From the NCBI GenBank assembly GCA_963814865.1, contig CAWFEN010000014.1, positions 682,001-746,000 of the forward strand: a stretch of 64,000 bases of DNA, in the 5' to 3' direction. Made by a program: the position numbers and the translations under genes. Positions 35,443-43,872 of this stretch are shown piece by piece. Numbering within the stretch: the stretch's first letter is position 1; each line of letters begins with the position of its first letter. This DNA is from AP-15 sp963814865. Lineage in GTDB: Bacteria; Pseudomonadota; Alphaproteobacteria; ATCC43930; CGMCC-115725. The notes below the pieces were generated by a model, which worked only from the letters and a program-made list of their open reading frames with translations, was not told the origin of the DNA and did not search any database.

Positions 35443-36018
35443 CTAGCGTTTGATCCCGCATGCCTTGTCGATCAGGGCAAGCGTCCGGGCAAACCCGGCG
35501 AGCGGGTAGGTGTCGGTCGTCGCCGGTCCCTTCTGCGGCGTCGCCTTGAACACCGCCTGCTTAGCCTTGGCCATCGCCTCGACGATCGTCTTGTCGAGAT
35601 CTGAAGTCCGCGACCAGGCGGTATCGGTCTTGGTGAACAGGTCGAACTTCGTGCCGTCGACATCGAGCGACGCGTCGCTGCCCTCCTTGAGCGCAGCGCC
35701 TTCGACAAAGCTCACGACATTGGCGACGTTTTCCGCCGGGCGGTGGGTGACCATCATCGTCGGCTGCTTGCGCTTCGCATTTGCCGGCTCGCTTTTTTTG
35801 GGGTTGCCGGCCAGATAGCATACCGGTCCGGAATGCTCGCGGTAGACGTAGGCGCTCCACGCATCGACGGTCCCGAGCAGCTTGGTCGGACTTGTCGCGG
35901 AAGCATGCTTTGGCGGGCTCGATTTTTTCACGGCCTCGCCATGGCCCGGCAGCGCGGCCGAGAGAATTGCCAGAGCCAAAACCCCGGTTCGCCGGTATCT
36001 CCGCATACCCCCCGCCAT
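35443..36018 (-). CDS. Invasion associated locus B (IalB) family protein
   Basis: A 191-residue secreted protein of the IalB family (PF06776). A signal peptide covers about residues 1-32 (VLALAILSAALPGHGEA). The mature part has the family pattern WSAYVYREHSGPVCYLAG, NPKKSEPAN, MMVTHRPAENVANVVSFV, TAWSRTSDLDKTIVEAM and an ending DTYPLAGFARTLALIDKAC. IalB was named from Bartonella erythrocyte invasion, but the family is widespread in free-living alphaproteobacteria with unknown periplasmic function. ATG at 36018. Confidence 0.88.
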   Translation of the reverse strand: MAGGMRRYRRTGVLALAILSAALPGHGEAVKKSSPPKHASATSPTKLLGTVDAWSAYVYREHSGPVCYLAGNPKKSEPANAKRKQPTMMVTHRPAENVANVVSFVEGAALKEGSDASLDVDGTKFDLFTKTDTAWSRTSDLDKTIVEAMAKAKQAVFKATPQKGPATTDTYPLAGFARTLALIDKACGIKR

Positions 36019-36065
36019 CGTTGCGTCCGTACCCGAAATGCCGCGCCGCTGAAATCCCCTCGCCC

Positions 36066-36569
36066 TCAGACCGCATCGTCCTCGCGAACAAAGTCCGTCA
36101 GGTCGAGCGGCGGCGGCGGCACGGTGGTCTGCGACAACAGCCCGTGCGCCTGGCCGCGGTGATGCGTCTGGTGATTGAAGAGATGCCCGAGGGCGAGGCC
36201 GAGCTGTACGGCACACCGCTCGCCGCGCGAATTGCGATAGACCAGCGGCTGATCGAAAATCGCCGGAGAAAGCCCGGAGACCATGTTGCGCAGACGTTCG
36301 TCTTCGGCCCCGCGCGCGACCTTCAGCCCGATCAGGTCGGGGTAGAGGATTTGATCGAGCTTGAAATGCAGCGGGGTGCGGCCCTCGATCCGCGCGATCC
36401 AGATCCGGTCGGCGACGAGAATGTGATTGAGCGTCGCATGGATGGAGCCGAAGAAGGCCGCCCGCTCGCGCAGGTATTCCGCCTCGCTCAGCAGCTCGCA
36501 GGCCCGATAGAGCCGGCGGTTGGCCCACGCATTATAGCGCGCCAGCGTCGCGAAATACGCGCTCGGCAT
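36066..36569 (-). CDS. DinB family protein
   Basis: A 167-residue four-helix-bundle protein of the DinB/YfiT superfamily. The presumed metal histidines lie in HATLNHILVADRIW and in the late HLFNHQTHHRGQAHGLL. The opening YNAWANRRLY is also characteristic. Some members are thiol-dependent transferases; this one has no assigned reaction. The ATG at 36569 starts at the domain edge. It is divergent from the GNAT gene. Confidence 0.88.
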   Translation of the reverse strand: MPSAYFATLARYNAWANRRLYRACELLSEAEYLRERAAFFGSIHATLNHILVADRIWIARIEGRTPLHFKLDQILYPDLIGLKVARGAEDERLRNMVSGLSPAIFDQPLVYRNSRGERCAVQLGLALGHLFNHQTHHRGQAHGLLSQTTVPPPPLDLTDFVREDDAV

Positions 36570-36662
36570 GATCCCACTCCCGGCGATGCTGCGCCATCCC
36601 GACAGTAGCCGATCCGGGCGCGCTTTGCATGGCACTCCCAACTTCGAGCCAAACCCGGCAGA

Positions 36663-37226
36663 ATGGATGGCATGGACGAGATCGCGATCCGGTCGGCGCG
36701 ACCGGCGGATGCGGGCGGCATCGCCAGGCTCGATGTCGAGACCTGGCGCACGACCTATGCCGGAATGCTCGCCGCCTCCTACCTGGTCGGGCTGTCGGAA
36801 CGGCGGCGCGAAGCCGGGTGGCGCAGCGTGATCCTGCGCGAGCCCCGCGACCTGCGCGTCGCGGTCGACGGCGCCGGCGACATTGTCGGTTTCGGCAGTT
36901 GCGGACCGAGCCGCGGCGAGCGCCCGTTCACCGGCGAGGTGTTCACCCTCTACGTCGACCCGGATCAGCAGAATCAGGGGATCGGGCGGCGCCTCCTGAT
37001 CGCGCTGTTCCGGCGGCTCGTCGCGACCGGGCGCGATGCGGCGATCATCTGGGTGCTGCGCGACAACCCGGCCCGCTTTTTTTATGAGCGGCTGGGCGGA
37101 CGCCAGGTGAACCGCAAGAGGCTCGCCGTCGGCGGCACGGCGGTCGAGGCCGTTGCCTATGGCTGGCGCGACCTGCCGGGCTTTCTCGCCGCGGTCTCCA
37201 GTGAAGACCGCGAGCCCGAGACCTGA
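36663..37226 (+). CDS. GNAT family N-acetyltransferase
   Basis: A 187-residue GNAT-fold protein. It opens IRSARPADAGGIARLDVETW, has the acetyl-CoA-binding motif QQNQGIGRRLLIAL (Q-x-x-G-x-G type) preceded by beta strand FTLYVDPD, and the late LRDNPARFFYERLGGR. Substrate unknown. It converges on ccmG with 32 bases between stops. Confidence 0.9.
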   Translation: MDGMDEIAIRSARPADAGGIARLDVETWRTTYAGMLAASYLVGLSERRREAGWRSVILREPRDLRVAVDGAGDIVGFGSCGPSRGERPFTGEVFTLYVDPDQQNQGIGRRLLIALFRRLVATGRDAAIIWVLRDNPARFFYERLGGRQVNRKRLAVGGTAVEAVAYGWRDLPGFLAAVSSEDREPET

Positions 37227-37258
37227 CCCGCCCGCGGCGACGGACACGATCTGCGGTC

Positions 37259-37825
37259 TCATTCGGGCCGGCCCGCAACCGGCGCACCGGCCGAGGCGGC
37301 GATCCGGTCGATCAAGGGCAGGATCTTCTCGGCGACGTCTTCGGGCGCCAGCGGACCGACATGGCGATAACGAATGTGGCCGGCGCGATCGACGACATAG
37401 GTTTCAGGCACTCCGTACACCCCGAAATTGATCGCCGTGGTGCCGTCGCGGTCGACGCCGATATGGCGGTAAGGGTCACCGAACGTGTCGAGAAAGCGGC
37501 GCGACTGCTCCGGCTTGTCCTTATAGGCGATGCCGTCGAGGGTGATGCCCGCGCGGTGTGCCAGCGCCATCAGCGCCGGCTGCTCTTCGCGGCACGGCGC
37601 GCACCACGAGGCGAAGAAGTTGACCAGCGTCACCCGGCCGCCGAGGTCTTTGCGGGTCAAGCCGCCGGCGCCGGCTTCGAGGCCCGGCAAAGCGAAATCG
37701 GGCGCCGGGCGGTCGATCAGCGCCGAGGGCAGCAGCTGCGGATCGCGGGAGAGGCCCATCGCAAACGCGACCAGCAGAACGGCGAAGAGCGCCGCAGGCA
37801 GCAGGAAGACGAGCTTGCGCGCCAT
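37259..37825 (-). CDS. ccmG: Thiol:disulfide interchange protein CcmG (DsbE)
   Basis: A 188-residue membrane-anchored periplasmic thioredoxin. An N-terminal helix (KLVFLLPAALFAVLLVAFA) is followed by the redox domain with FFASWCAPCREEQP. The DsbE-specific region FLDTFGDPYRHIGVD and cis-Pro segment YGVPETYVVD follow. CcmG keeps apocytochrome c cysteines reduced for haem attachment. It directly follows ccmE, where ccmF usually lies, so ccmF and ccmH must be elsewhere. Confidence 0.95.
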   Translation of the reverse strand: MARKLVFLLPAALFAVLLVAFAMGLSRDPQLLPSALIDRPAPDFALPGLEAGAGGLTRKDLGGRVTLVNFFASWCAPCREEQPALMALAHRAGITLDGIAYKDKPEQSRRFLDTFGDPYRHIGVDRDGTTAINFGVYGVPETYVVDRAGHIRYRHVGPLAPEDVAEKILPLIDRIAASAGAPVAGRPE

Positions 37826-37835
37826 CGCCGGAGCC

Positions 37836-38321
37836 TCAGCGGCCAGCCGCCTCTGCAGGCGACGCCGCCGCGTCCTTGGTCGGTGCGCCCTCCTGCCAAT
37901 GTCCGCTCTTCTTCAGCGCGTCGACGACCTCGCGCGGCATGTATTTCTCATCATGCTTGGCGAGCACGGTCGCGGCGGCGAAGCTGCCGTTGGGGCGCAG
38001 CCTGCCTTCGGCGACGACACCCTGCCCCTCGCGGAACAGGTCCGGCAGTATGCCGTGATAGACAACCGCGAGGTCGGTCTTGCCGTCGGTGATGCGGAAC
38101 GACACCGTCTGCCCGCCGGGACCGTGCGAAAGGCTCTGCTTCTCGACGAGCCCGCCGACCCGCACCAGGCGGTCGGCTGCTATCGCCTGCGTCTTCAGGT
38201 CGCTCGGGCTGTAAAAAAAGACCAGGTTGTTGCTGAACGCCGTCAGCACCAGAGCGGTGGCGCCGCCCAGCGCCGCCATGCCGAGCGCGAGCAGGCCCAG
38301 CCGCTGCTGTTTGCGGGTCAT
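37836..38321 (-). CDS. ccmE: Cytochrome c maturation protein CcmE (haem chaperone)
   Basis: A 161-residue periplasmic haem chaperone with an N-terminal anchor (LGLLALGMAALGGATALVL). The haem-binding motif is LAKHDEKYMP, where His binds haem covalently and Tyr is the axial ligand. The ATG at 38321 overlaps the ccmD stop (ATGA). A tail rich in Ala and Pro follows. Confidence 0.95.
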   Translation of the reverse strand: MTRKQQRLGLLALGMAALGGATALVLTAFSNNLVFFYSPSDLKTQAIAADRLVRVGGLVEKQSLSHGPGGQTVSFRITDGKTDLAVVYHGILPDLFREGQGVVAEGRLRPNGSFAAATVLAKHDEKYMPREVVDALKKSGHWQEGAPTKDAAASPAEAAGR

Positions 38322-38491
38322 CGCCCCACCCCGCGCCCCCGCTGCACACGATCGAGCGTGCGGATGCTGTCGCGGTGGCGCCGCCACGAGACGAAGGCGA
38401 GACCGCCGAGAACGGCAAACGTCAAACCATAGGCCGGCCAGACGAAGACGGCATAGCCGCCCATCGCGAGATAAGTGGCGACAGCGCTCAT
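38318..38491 (-). CDS. ccmD: Haem exporter protein CcmD
   Basis: A 57-residue single-helix membrane protein too short for many gene callers. It opens MSAVATYLAMGGYAVFVWPA, continues with the helix LTFAVLGGLAFVSW, and ends with a basic tail (RRHRDSIRTL). This topology and its place between ccmC and ccmE define CcmD, which helps release holo-CcmE from the CcmABC complex. Its stop overlaps the ccmE start by 4 bases. Confidence 0.9.
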   Translation of the reverse strand: MSAVATYLAMGGYAVFVWPAYGLTFAVLGGLAFVSWRRHRDSIRTLDRVQRGRGVGR

Positions 38492-38501
38492 CGCCGCCGC
38501 C

Positions 38502-39278
38502 TCAGCGCATCGCGGAAGGTGCGGGCGCGGCGCGCTCGGGCAGCGCAGGGTCGGACCGCAACGGCACGCCGTTGAGCCGCAGCGCCATGATTCTCCGCTC
38601 GGTCAGCCCGGTTCGCATGCGCAACAGCAACAGCGCGAGGAACAGCAGGGCAAACCCCGCCGCCATCACCAGCAGCGGGATCAGCATCGAAATATAGATC
38701 CTCGGCCCGCCGAAGCGCAGCACGCTGGCCGGCTGATGCAGGGTGTTCCACCAATCGACCGAGAATTTGATGATCGGCAGGTTGACCACCCCGACAAGCG
38801 CCAGAACCGCGCCGGCACGGGCGCCGCGCGTCGGATCGTCAAAGCCGTTCACCAGCGCGATATAGCCGAGATACAGGAAGAACAGGACCAGCACCGAGGT
38901 CAACCGCGCGTCCCAGACCCACCAGGTGCCCCACATCGGCCGCCCCCACAAGGAGCCGGTAGCAAGGCAGACAAAGGTGAAGGCCGCGCCGATCGGAGCG
39001 GCCGACCGCGCCGCGATCTCGGCGAGCGGGTGGCGGGCGACGAGGGCTACGGCGCTGGCGACGGCAACAAACAGGTAGACGCTGAGCGCCATCCACGCAG
39101 CCGGAACATGGACGTACATGATGCGGACGGCTTCGCCCTGCTGGTAGTCCGGCGGCGCCACCACCAGAGCCAGATAGATTCCCACGGCGAGGACGCCGGC
39201 GGTCAGCCAGCCGCACCACGGCAGAGCCTTTGTGCTGACCCGCATGAACCGCGCCGGGTTGGCGAACCGGTTGAGCAT
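38502..39278 (-). CDS. ccmC: Haem ABC transporter permease CcmC
   Basis: A 258-residue inner-membrane protein with six helices. The tryptophan-rich WGTWWVWDARLTS motif that holds haem for CcmE is present, as are the flanking histidine regions (YVHVPAAWMA and WWNTLHQPAS). Length is normal. It follows ccmB by 85 bases and precedes ccmD by 10. Confidence 0.96.
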   Translation of the reverse strand: MLNRFANPARFMRVSTKALPWCGWLTAGVLAVGIYLALVVAPPDYQQGEAVRIMYVHVPAAWMALSVYLFVAVASAVALVARHPLAEIAARSAAPIGAAFTFVCLATGSLWGRPMWGTWWVWDARLTSVLVLFFLYLGYIALVNGFDDPTRGARAGAVLALVGVVNLPIIKFSVDWWNTLHQPASVLRFGGPRIYISMLIPLLVMAAGFALLFLALLLLRMRTGLTERRIMALRLNGVPLRSDPALPERAAPAPSAMR

Positions 39279-39363
39279 GATTTTCGGAGCCTCGGTCGCG
39301 ACGCTGCCTTGTAGCGCAAACTCGGCCTCGCGTCAGCGTCGAAGCGGTCGCACCCGCGCGCGT

Positions 39364-40029
39364 TCATTCGAGCGCCTGGCGCAGCGCCGCGGCACTCGCC
39401 CACGGGCAGAGCGGCAGCGCCGCCAGGGTCAGGGCGCCGAGTATCAGCAGGTCGGGACGCGCTCCGCTCCCGACTGCGCTCGCCTCGACCGCAGCAGCGC
39501 CGAAGACGAGCGGCGGCACATAGAGCGGCAAAACCAGGAGCGCCAGGAGGACTCCCTGGCGTCGGGCGCCGAGGGTCAGCGCCGCGGCGACACTGCCGAT
39601 CAGGCTCAAGGCCGGGGTGCCGAGCAGGAGGCTCAGCAGCAGGGTCGGGATCGCACCGGCAGGCAAATCGACAAAGACCGCGAGGACCGGGCTCGACAGG
39701 GCCAGCGGCAACCCGGTCGCGACCCAGTGCGCGGCGCATTTCGACAGCACGGCAAGTTCCAGCGGGAGCGGCGACAGCGCGATGAGCTCGAGCCCACCAT
39801 CTTCGTAATCGGCCTGGAACAGCCGGTCGAGCGACAGCAATGCCGCGAGCAGCGCCGCCACCCAGATGATCCCGGCCGCAATTCGCTGCAAAATCTCGGG
39901 CTCGGGACCGACGCCGAGCGGGAACAGCACGACCGCAAGCACAAAAAAACCGAGAACAAGGCCGGTGTCGCCGCCCTGACGCAGCGCAAGGCGAAGGTCG
40001 CGCCGGAAAACGCCGCCGAACGCCGCCAT
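39364..40029 (-). CDS. ccmB: Haem exporter protein CcmB
   Basis: A 221-residue six-helix membrane subunit. The opening FRRDLRLALRQGGDTGLVLGFF and the conserved FQADYEDGGLELIALSPLPLE are the CcmB family hallmarks. With CcmA it forms the ABC complex that powers release of haem-loaded CcmE. It starts 2 bases after the ccmA stop. Confidence 0.95.
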   Translation of the reverse strand: MAAFGGVFRRDLRLALRQGGDTGLVLGFFVLAVVLFPLGVGPEPEILQRIAAGIIWVAALLAALLSLDRLFQADYEDGGLELIALSPLPLELAVLSKCAAHWVATGLPLALSSPVLAVFVDLPAGAIPTLLLSLLLGTPALSLIGSVAAALTLGARRQGVLLALLVLPLYVPPLVFGAAAVEASAVGSGARPDLLILGALTLAALPLCPWASAAALRQALE

Positions 40030-40031
40030 GT

Positions 40032-40715
40032 TCAGCCGAGTTCGAGATCGGCGGAAAGCGGCGCAAAAGCGTCGAGCGCCAGATCGGTGGCGGCGTTCAA
40101 TCCGATCGGCGCGTGGGTTGCCACGAGGAGGCGTCCGCCCGCCGCCCGATGGGCCGCGATCACCTGCTCCAGGCGAGCCTGATTATCCGCGTCGAGCGCG
40201 CTCATCGGCTCATCCAGCAGCCAGATCAGGGCCGGAGCCACCAGCAGACGGGCGAGGGCCAGCCGCCGGCGCTGGCCGGCCGAGAGCCAGCGGCAAGGCC
40301 ATTCGGCAACCGCCTCGAGCGCAAAGGCGGCGAGCGCCTGCTCAATCACCGGGGCCGATCGCCGCACCTCAAGACCACGCAGCGCCGCACCGAACGTCAG
40401 CGTCTCGCGCGGCGTCAGCGCCGGCTTGACGGCGTCCTGATGGCCGACATAGTGCAGGCGAGCGCGATGTTCGGCGGGGTCGGCCGCGATCGGCGCCGCC
40501 CCCCAGGCGAGCCGGCCGGCGGCGGGGGCCATCAAACCCGCCGCGAGCCGCAACAGGCTGGTCTTGCCGGCGCCGTTCGCGCCGGTCAGCACCAGGGCAC
40601 CGCCCGCCGGCAGCCGGAACGAGAGGCCCGCGAAGACGAGTCGCCCGCCGCGCCGGCAGGCCAGATCTTCGGCGGTCAGGTCGGGACCGATCAGATCGGG
40701 AGCAGAACCGGCCAC
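40032..40715 (-). CDS. ccmA: Cytochrome c biogenesis ATP-binding protein CcmA
   Basis: A 227-residue ABC ATPase. Walker A is LTGANGAGKTSLLRL, the signature is WLSAGQRRRLALARLL, and Walker B is LIWLLDEPMSALD. I start it at the GTG at 40715, because the longer open frame to 40808 contains the upstream terminator. It heads ccmABCDEG, all on one strand with tight spacing. Confidence 0.93.
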   Translation of the reverse strand: MAGSAPDLIGPDLTAEDLACRRGGRLVFAGLSFRLPAGGALVLTGANGAGKTSLLRLAAGLMAPAAGRLAWGAAPIAADPAEHRARLHYVGHQDAVKPALTPRETLTFGAALRGLEVRRSAPVIEQALAAFALEAVAEWPCRWLSAGQRRRLALARLLVAPALIWLLDEPMSALDADNQARLEQVIAAHRAAGGRLLVATHAPIGLNAATDLALDAFAPLSADLELG

Positions 40716-40741
40716 CGCGGTCGACCGACAGGAGGGCCGGC

Positions 40742-40776
40742 AAAAAAGCGGCTCCGGAGGGGGAATCCGGAGCCGC
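40742..40776 (-). terminator. Intrinsic terminator between the adenylate-ligase gene and ccmA
   Basis: On the minus strand GCGGCTCCGG (40767-40776) pairs perfectly with CCGGAGCCGC (40748-40757) and six T follow (40742-40747). It should end transcription of the gene at 40909-42159, leaving ccmA to a promoter inside or after it. Confidence 0.8.
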
Positions 40777-40908
40777 GCAGCCGTCGGCCGATGGTTTCGG
40801 CCGAACACGAGGTTTGGGGGACAAACCTGTAAGGGTAGACCTTACACATCCTATATGGGGTGCGGATTGGGACGATCGTTTGAAGAAAGTGTGACGATTC
40901 GATGAATT

Positions 40909-42159
40909 TCAATCGAGCTTACGCCGATCCTCGATCAGTCTCCCGTCCTCGGGCAGGCTGCCCGCCGGCACGCGGCTGACGGTCCCGCGCAATTTCGTCA
41001 GCGCCTGCACCGTTTCGGCGATTTGCGCCGGATCCGCCGCCGGTTCGCGCATTTCGACGAGCAGGGTCATCTCGTCGGTACTGCCGGGCCGCTCGACCAC
41101 GAGGCGGGCGCGGGCGATCGATTGGTGGCGGCGCAGCACATCCGCGATCTGCTCGGGATGGACGAACATGCCGCGCACCTTGGTCGTTTCGTCGGCGCGG
41201 CCGAGCCAGCCCTTGATTCGGTGATTTGTCCGGCCGCACCGGCTGAGCCCGGGCAGCATCGCCGAAAGATCGCCGGTGGCGAAGCGGATCAGCGGATATT
41301 CCGGGGTCAATGTCGTCACCACGACCTCGCCGACCTCGCCGGGTATCACCGGCTCGCCGGTGCCGGGCCGGACGAGCTCGAGGATGACGCCTTCCTCGAG
41401 CACCATTCCCTCGCCGACATTTCCGTCGCTATCCATGCTCTCATAGGCGATGACGCCGATATCGGCGGTGCCGTAGCACTCCATGACATTGATCCCACGC
41501 CCGCGCAGCTCGGCGCGCAGCGCCGCCGGCAGTGCTTCGGCTGACACCAGCGCCCTTCGCAGCGACGAAACATCGCCGCCCTCGCTTGCCGCCCGATCGA
41601 GCAGGACCTTCAGGAAAGACGGCGTCCCGACATAGCCGGAGGGTTTGAGGTCGGCAATCGCGCGCAATTGCTGCTCGGTCTGGCCGGTGCCGGCGGGGAT
41701 GACCGGGCAACCAAGGGCGTCGGCGCCACTTTCCGCCATCGCTCCGGCCGGGGTCAGATGATACGAAAAGGTGTTGTGCACCAGATCGCCGGCGCGGAAC
41801 CCGGCGGCATAGAGCGCCCGTGCGAAGCGCCAATAGTCCGGGCGCCTGCCTTCCGGCTCATAGATCGGTCCCGGCGAGGCGAAGATCCGGCGCAGCGCGG
41901 AAATCGGCGCCGCGGCAAACCCGCCGAACGGCGGGTTGAGGCGCTGCAGCTCGATCAGGGCGGATTTGCGCGTCAGCGGCAATTGGGCCAAGGCCGTCCG
42001 GTCGGTCACGTCCTCGGGCCGCACCGCGGCGAGCAGGCGGCAATAGGCCGGCGAGCGCGCCTTCGCCGCGGCGATGACCGGCGCCAGCGCCGCCATCAAA
42101 CCCGCCTCACGCTCCGCAGGATTACGCGTTTCGAGCTCATCCAGGAACCGCGTCTCCAC
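40909..42159 (-). CDS. Phenylacetate-CoA ligase-like adenylate-forming enzyme
   Basis: A 416-residue member of the PaaK family, which activates aromatic or other acids as AMP then CoA esters. Visible features are SPGPIYEPEGRR, ISR-type binding in ECYGTADIGVIAYE, the hinge region RFATGDLSAM and IKGWLGRADETTKVRGMFV, and the C-terminal domain after it. The typical serine-rich P-loop is weak (FASPGPIYE). No other phenylacetate gene is in the window, so the acid is unknown. Confidence 0.88.
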   Translation of the reverse strand: METRFLDELETRNPAEREAGLMAALAPVIAAAKARSPAYCRLLAAVRPEDVTDRTALAQLPLTRKSALIELQRLNPPFGGFAAAPISALRRIFASPGPIYEPEGRRPDYWRFARALYAAGFRAGDLVHNTFSYHLTPAGAMAESGADALGCPVIPAGTGQTEQQLRAIADLKPSGYVGTPSFLKVLLDRAASEGGDVSSLRRALVSAEALPAALRAELRGRGINVMECYGTADIGVIAYESMDSDGNVGEGMVLEEGVILELVRPGTGEPVIPGEVGEVVVTTLTPEYPLIRFATGDLSAMLPGLSRCGRTNHRIKGWLGRADETTKVRGMFVHPEQIADVLRRHQSIARARLVVERPGSTDEMTLLVEMREPAADPAQIAETVQALTKLRGTVSRVPAGSLPEDGRLIEDRRKLD

Positions 42160-42413
42160 CCGGCAACCTCCTCACTCCCCGATTGGCATCCCCGGCTTGT
42201 CCCGCCCGGCGACCGCAACCGCGACCGGCGCAAGCGCTCAGTCTGCGCCCTGTGTGACCCTTGCGGCAAGCGCAGCCCGACCGGGGCGCAAGACGCTTAT
42301 CAAGCACAATCGCACCGCGCGCGCCGGGGACTTGCGGTCCTACCTGCGGTTAAGTAAGCTTCTCGGACTTGGCAAGACTGGGGTCGCGGGGCGGATAAAC
42401 CGGGGGAAAAGGG

Positions 42414-43859
42414 GTGAATGCTCTGGACAAGAACGACGGTGCGGCATGCTGGCTGAGGAAAGCTTTGATGCTGCTTTGGGGCATCGTCGTGCTGGCGGTT
42501 CTTCTGGCGCCGATGCTGGCGGCGGCACAATCGCTTTCCGCGGCTGACAGAAAGGCGCTCGAGGCGCGGAAGGAAGCCCTGTTCCAGCAGATGCTGCGAA
42601 ATCCGGCGAATCTGGACGTAACTTTTGCCTATGCCGATGTTTCGGCACGGCTCGGGGACTACGAGGCAGCCGTCTCGGCGCTCGAACGGATGTTGCTGTT
42701 CAACCCCAGGCTCCCGCGGGTCCAGCTCGAACTCGGGGCGCTTTACTTTCGTATGGGGTCTTTCGATCTCGCCCGCGACTATTTCGAAAAGGCCGCCGCC
42801 GCCAATCCGCCGCCCGATGTCCGCAAGCGTGTCGATGAATACCTGGCTCAGATCGAAAAAGCCGAGTCCCGCCATCATCTTTCCGGTTATGTCTCCCTCG
42901 GCATCCAGTATCAAACGGACGCCAATGTCGCCGGTGCGTCACAATTCCTGGCGCCGACCATCTTCGGTCCCCAGCTCGTGCTGCTTAACACCCCGTTCGC
43001 CAAGCAAGAATCCGGCGACATCTTCGCAAGTGGTTCTGCATTATACAGCTATGATTTGGAAACGCAGAACCACGATGCGCTCGAGGTCTCGGCGGTCGGT
43101 TACCTCAATCATTACTTCAATTCCAACGTGAACCGCCTCGATCTTGGCCTGCTCGAACTGACCGGTGGCCCGCGCTTCAATTTCCCGAGCGGGCTGATCG
43201 GCGCCGATCCGGCGTCGGTCAAACCGTATCTCATCCTTGACGAAGTAGGGTTGGGGTGGGATCAATACTTTGCGGCATTTGGCACCGGCCTCGAATACGA
43301 CCAGATATTTTGGAACGACTTGGCGGTGAAATCAATATTCGAATTTCGCCAGAAAAATTACAGCAACGCACCCACCCGCCCGCTATCGACCGGGCTGAAC
43401 GGCAGCGACAAACTCGTCACGCTGTCGCTGACCAAGCCGGTTTCCGAGAACTCGGCGGTAAACCTGGAATTCGATTATCTCAATCAGGCAACGCAGCTCG
43501 CCTATTATACGAACGCGACTTACGCACTAAGCGGCTCCTACCAAATTCGCTATCAGGATCCGATCGGGATCAGCGCCGACCAATGGCAGACTACCGCCTA
43601 TCTCGGTCGCGCCTGGAGCTATTACGCCGCTCCGGACCCCTGCTGCGTCACCACCTCGACCCCGACGACGGTCGCCTTCCCGAGCGGCTCCAGCAGCCAA
43701 TTGACCCAGCGCTGGCGGTTTGGCGTGACCGAGACGGTGCCGATTACGGCTCGCGTCGCGATCGTGGTGCAGCTCGAGCGCGACATCGTCTCGTCAAACC
43801 TGCCGATTTATGCCTATAATGACACCTCGATACTGTTCGGCCCGCAGATCCGCTTTTAG
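42414..43859 (+). CDS. Slam/type XI-like outer-membrane translocator (TPR plus beta-barrel)
   Basis: A 481-residue outer-membrane protein. A signal peptide ends near residue 39 (LAPMLAAAQ), then TPR-like helices (LGDYEAAVSALERMLLFNP, LGALYFRMGSFDLARDYFEKA) occupy about 45-150 in the periplasm. From about 155 to the end are amphipathic strands closing with a C-terminal Phe (GPQIRF), the outer-membrane barrel signature. TPR plus a 14-strand DUF560 barrel is the architecture of Slam proteins that carry surface or secreted cargo across the outer membrane. The cargo-like gene follows after 13 bases. GTG start with RBS GGGGGAAAAGG. Confidence 0.75.
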   Translation: MNALDKNDGAACWLRKALMLLWGIVVLAVLLAPMLAAAQSLSAADRKALEARKEALFQQMLRNPANLDVTFAYADVSARLGDYEAAVSALERMLLFNPRLPRVQLELGALYFRMGSFDLARDYFEKAAAANPPPDVRKRVDEYLAQIEKAESRHHLSGYVSLGIQYQTDANVAGASQFLAPTIFGPQLVLLNTPFAKQESGDIFASGSALYSYDLETQNHDALEVSAVGYLNHYFNSNVNRLDLGLLELTGGPRFNFPSGLIGADPASVKPYLILDEVGLGWDQYFAAFGTGLEYDQIFWNDLAVKSIFEFRQKNYSNAPTRPLSTGLNGSDKLVTLSLTKPVSENSAVNLEFDYLNQATQLAYYTNATYALSGSYQIRYQDPIGISADQWQTTAYLGRAWSYYAAPDPCCVTTSTPTTVAFPSGSSSQLTQRWRFGVTETVPITARVAIVVQLERDIVSSNLPIYAYNDTSILFGPQIRF

Positions 43860-43872
43860 GAAAGATCCGAGA

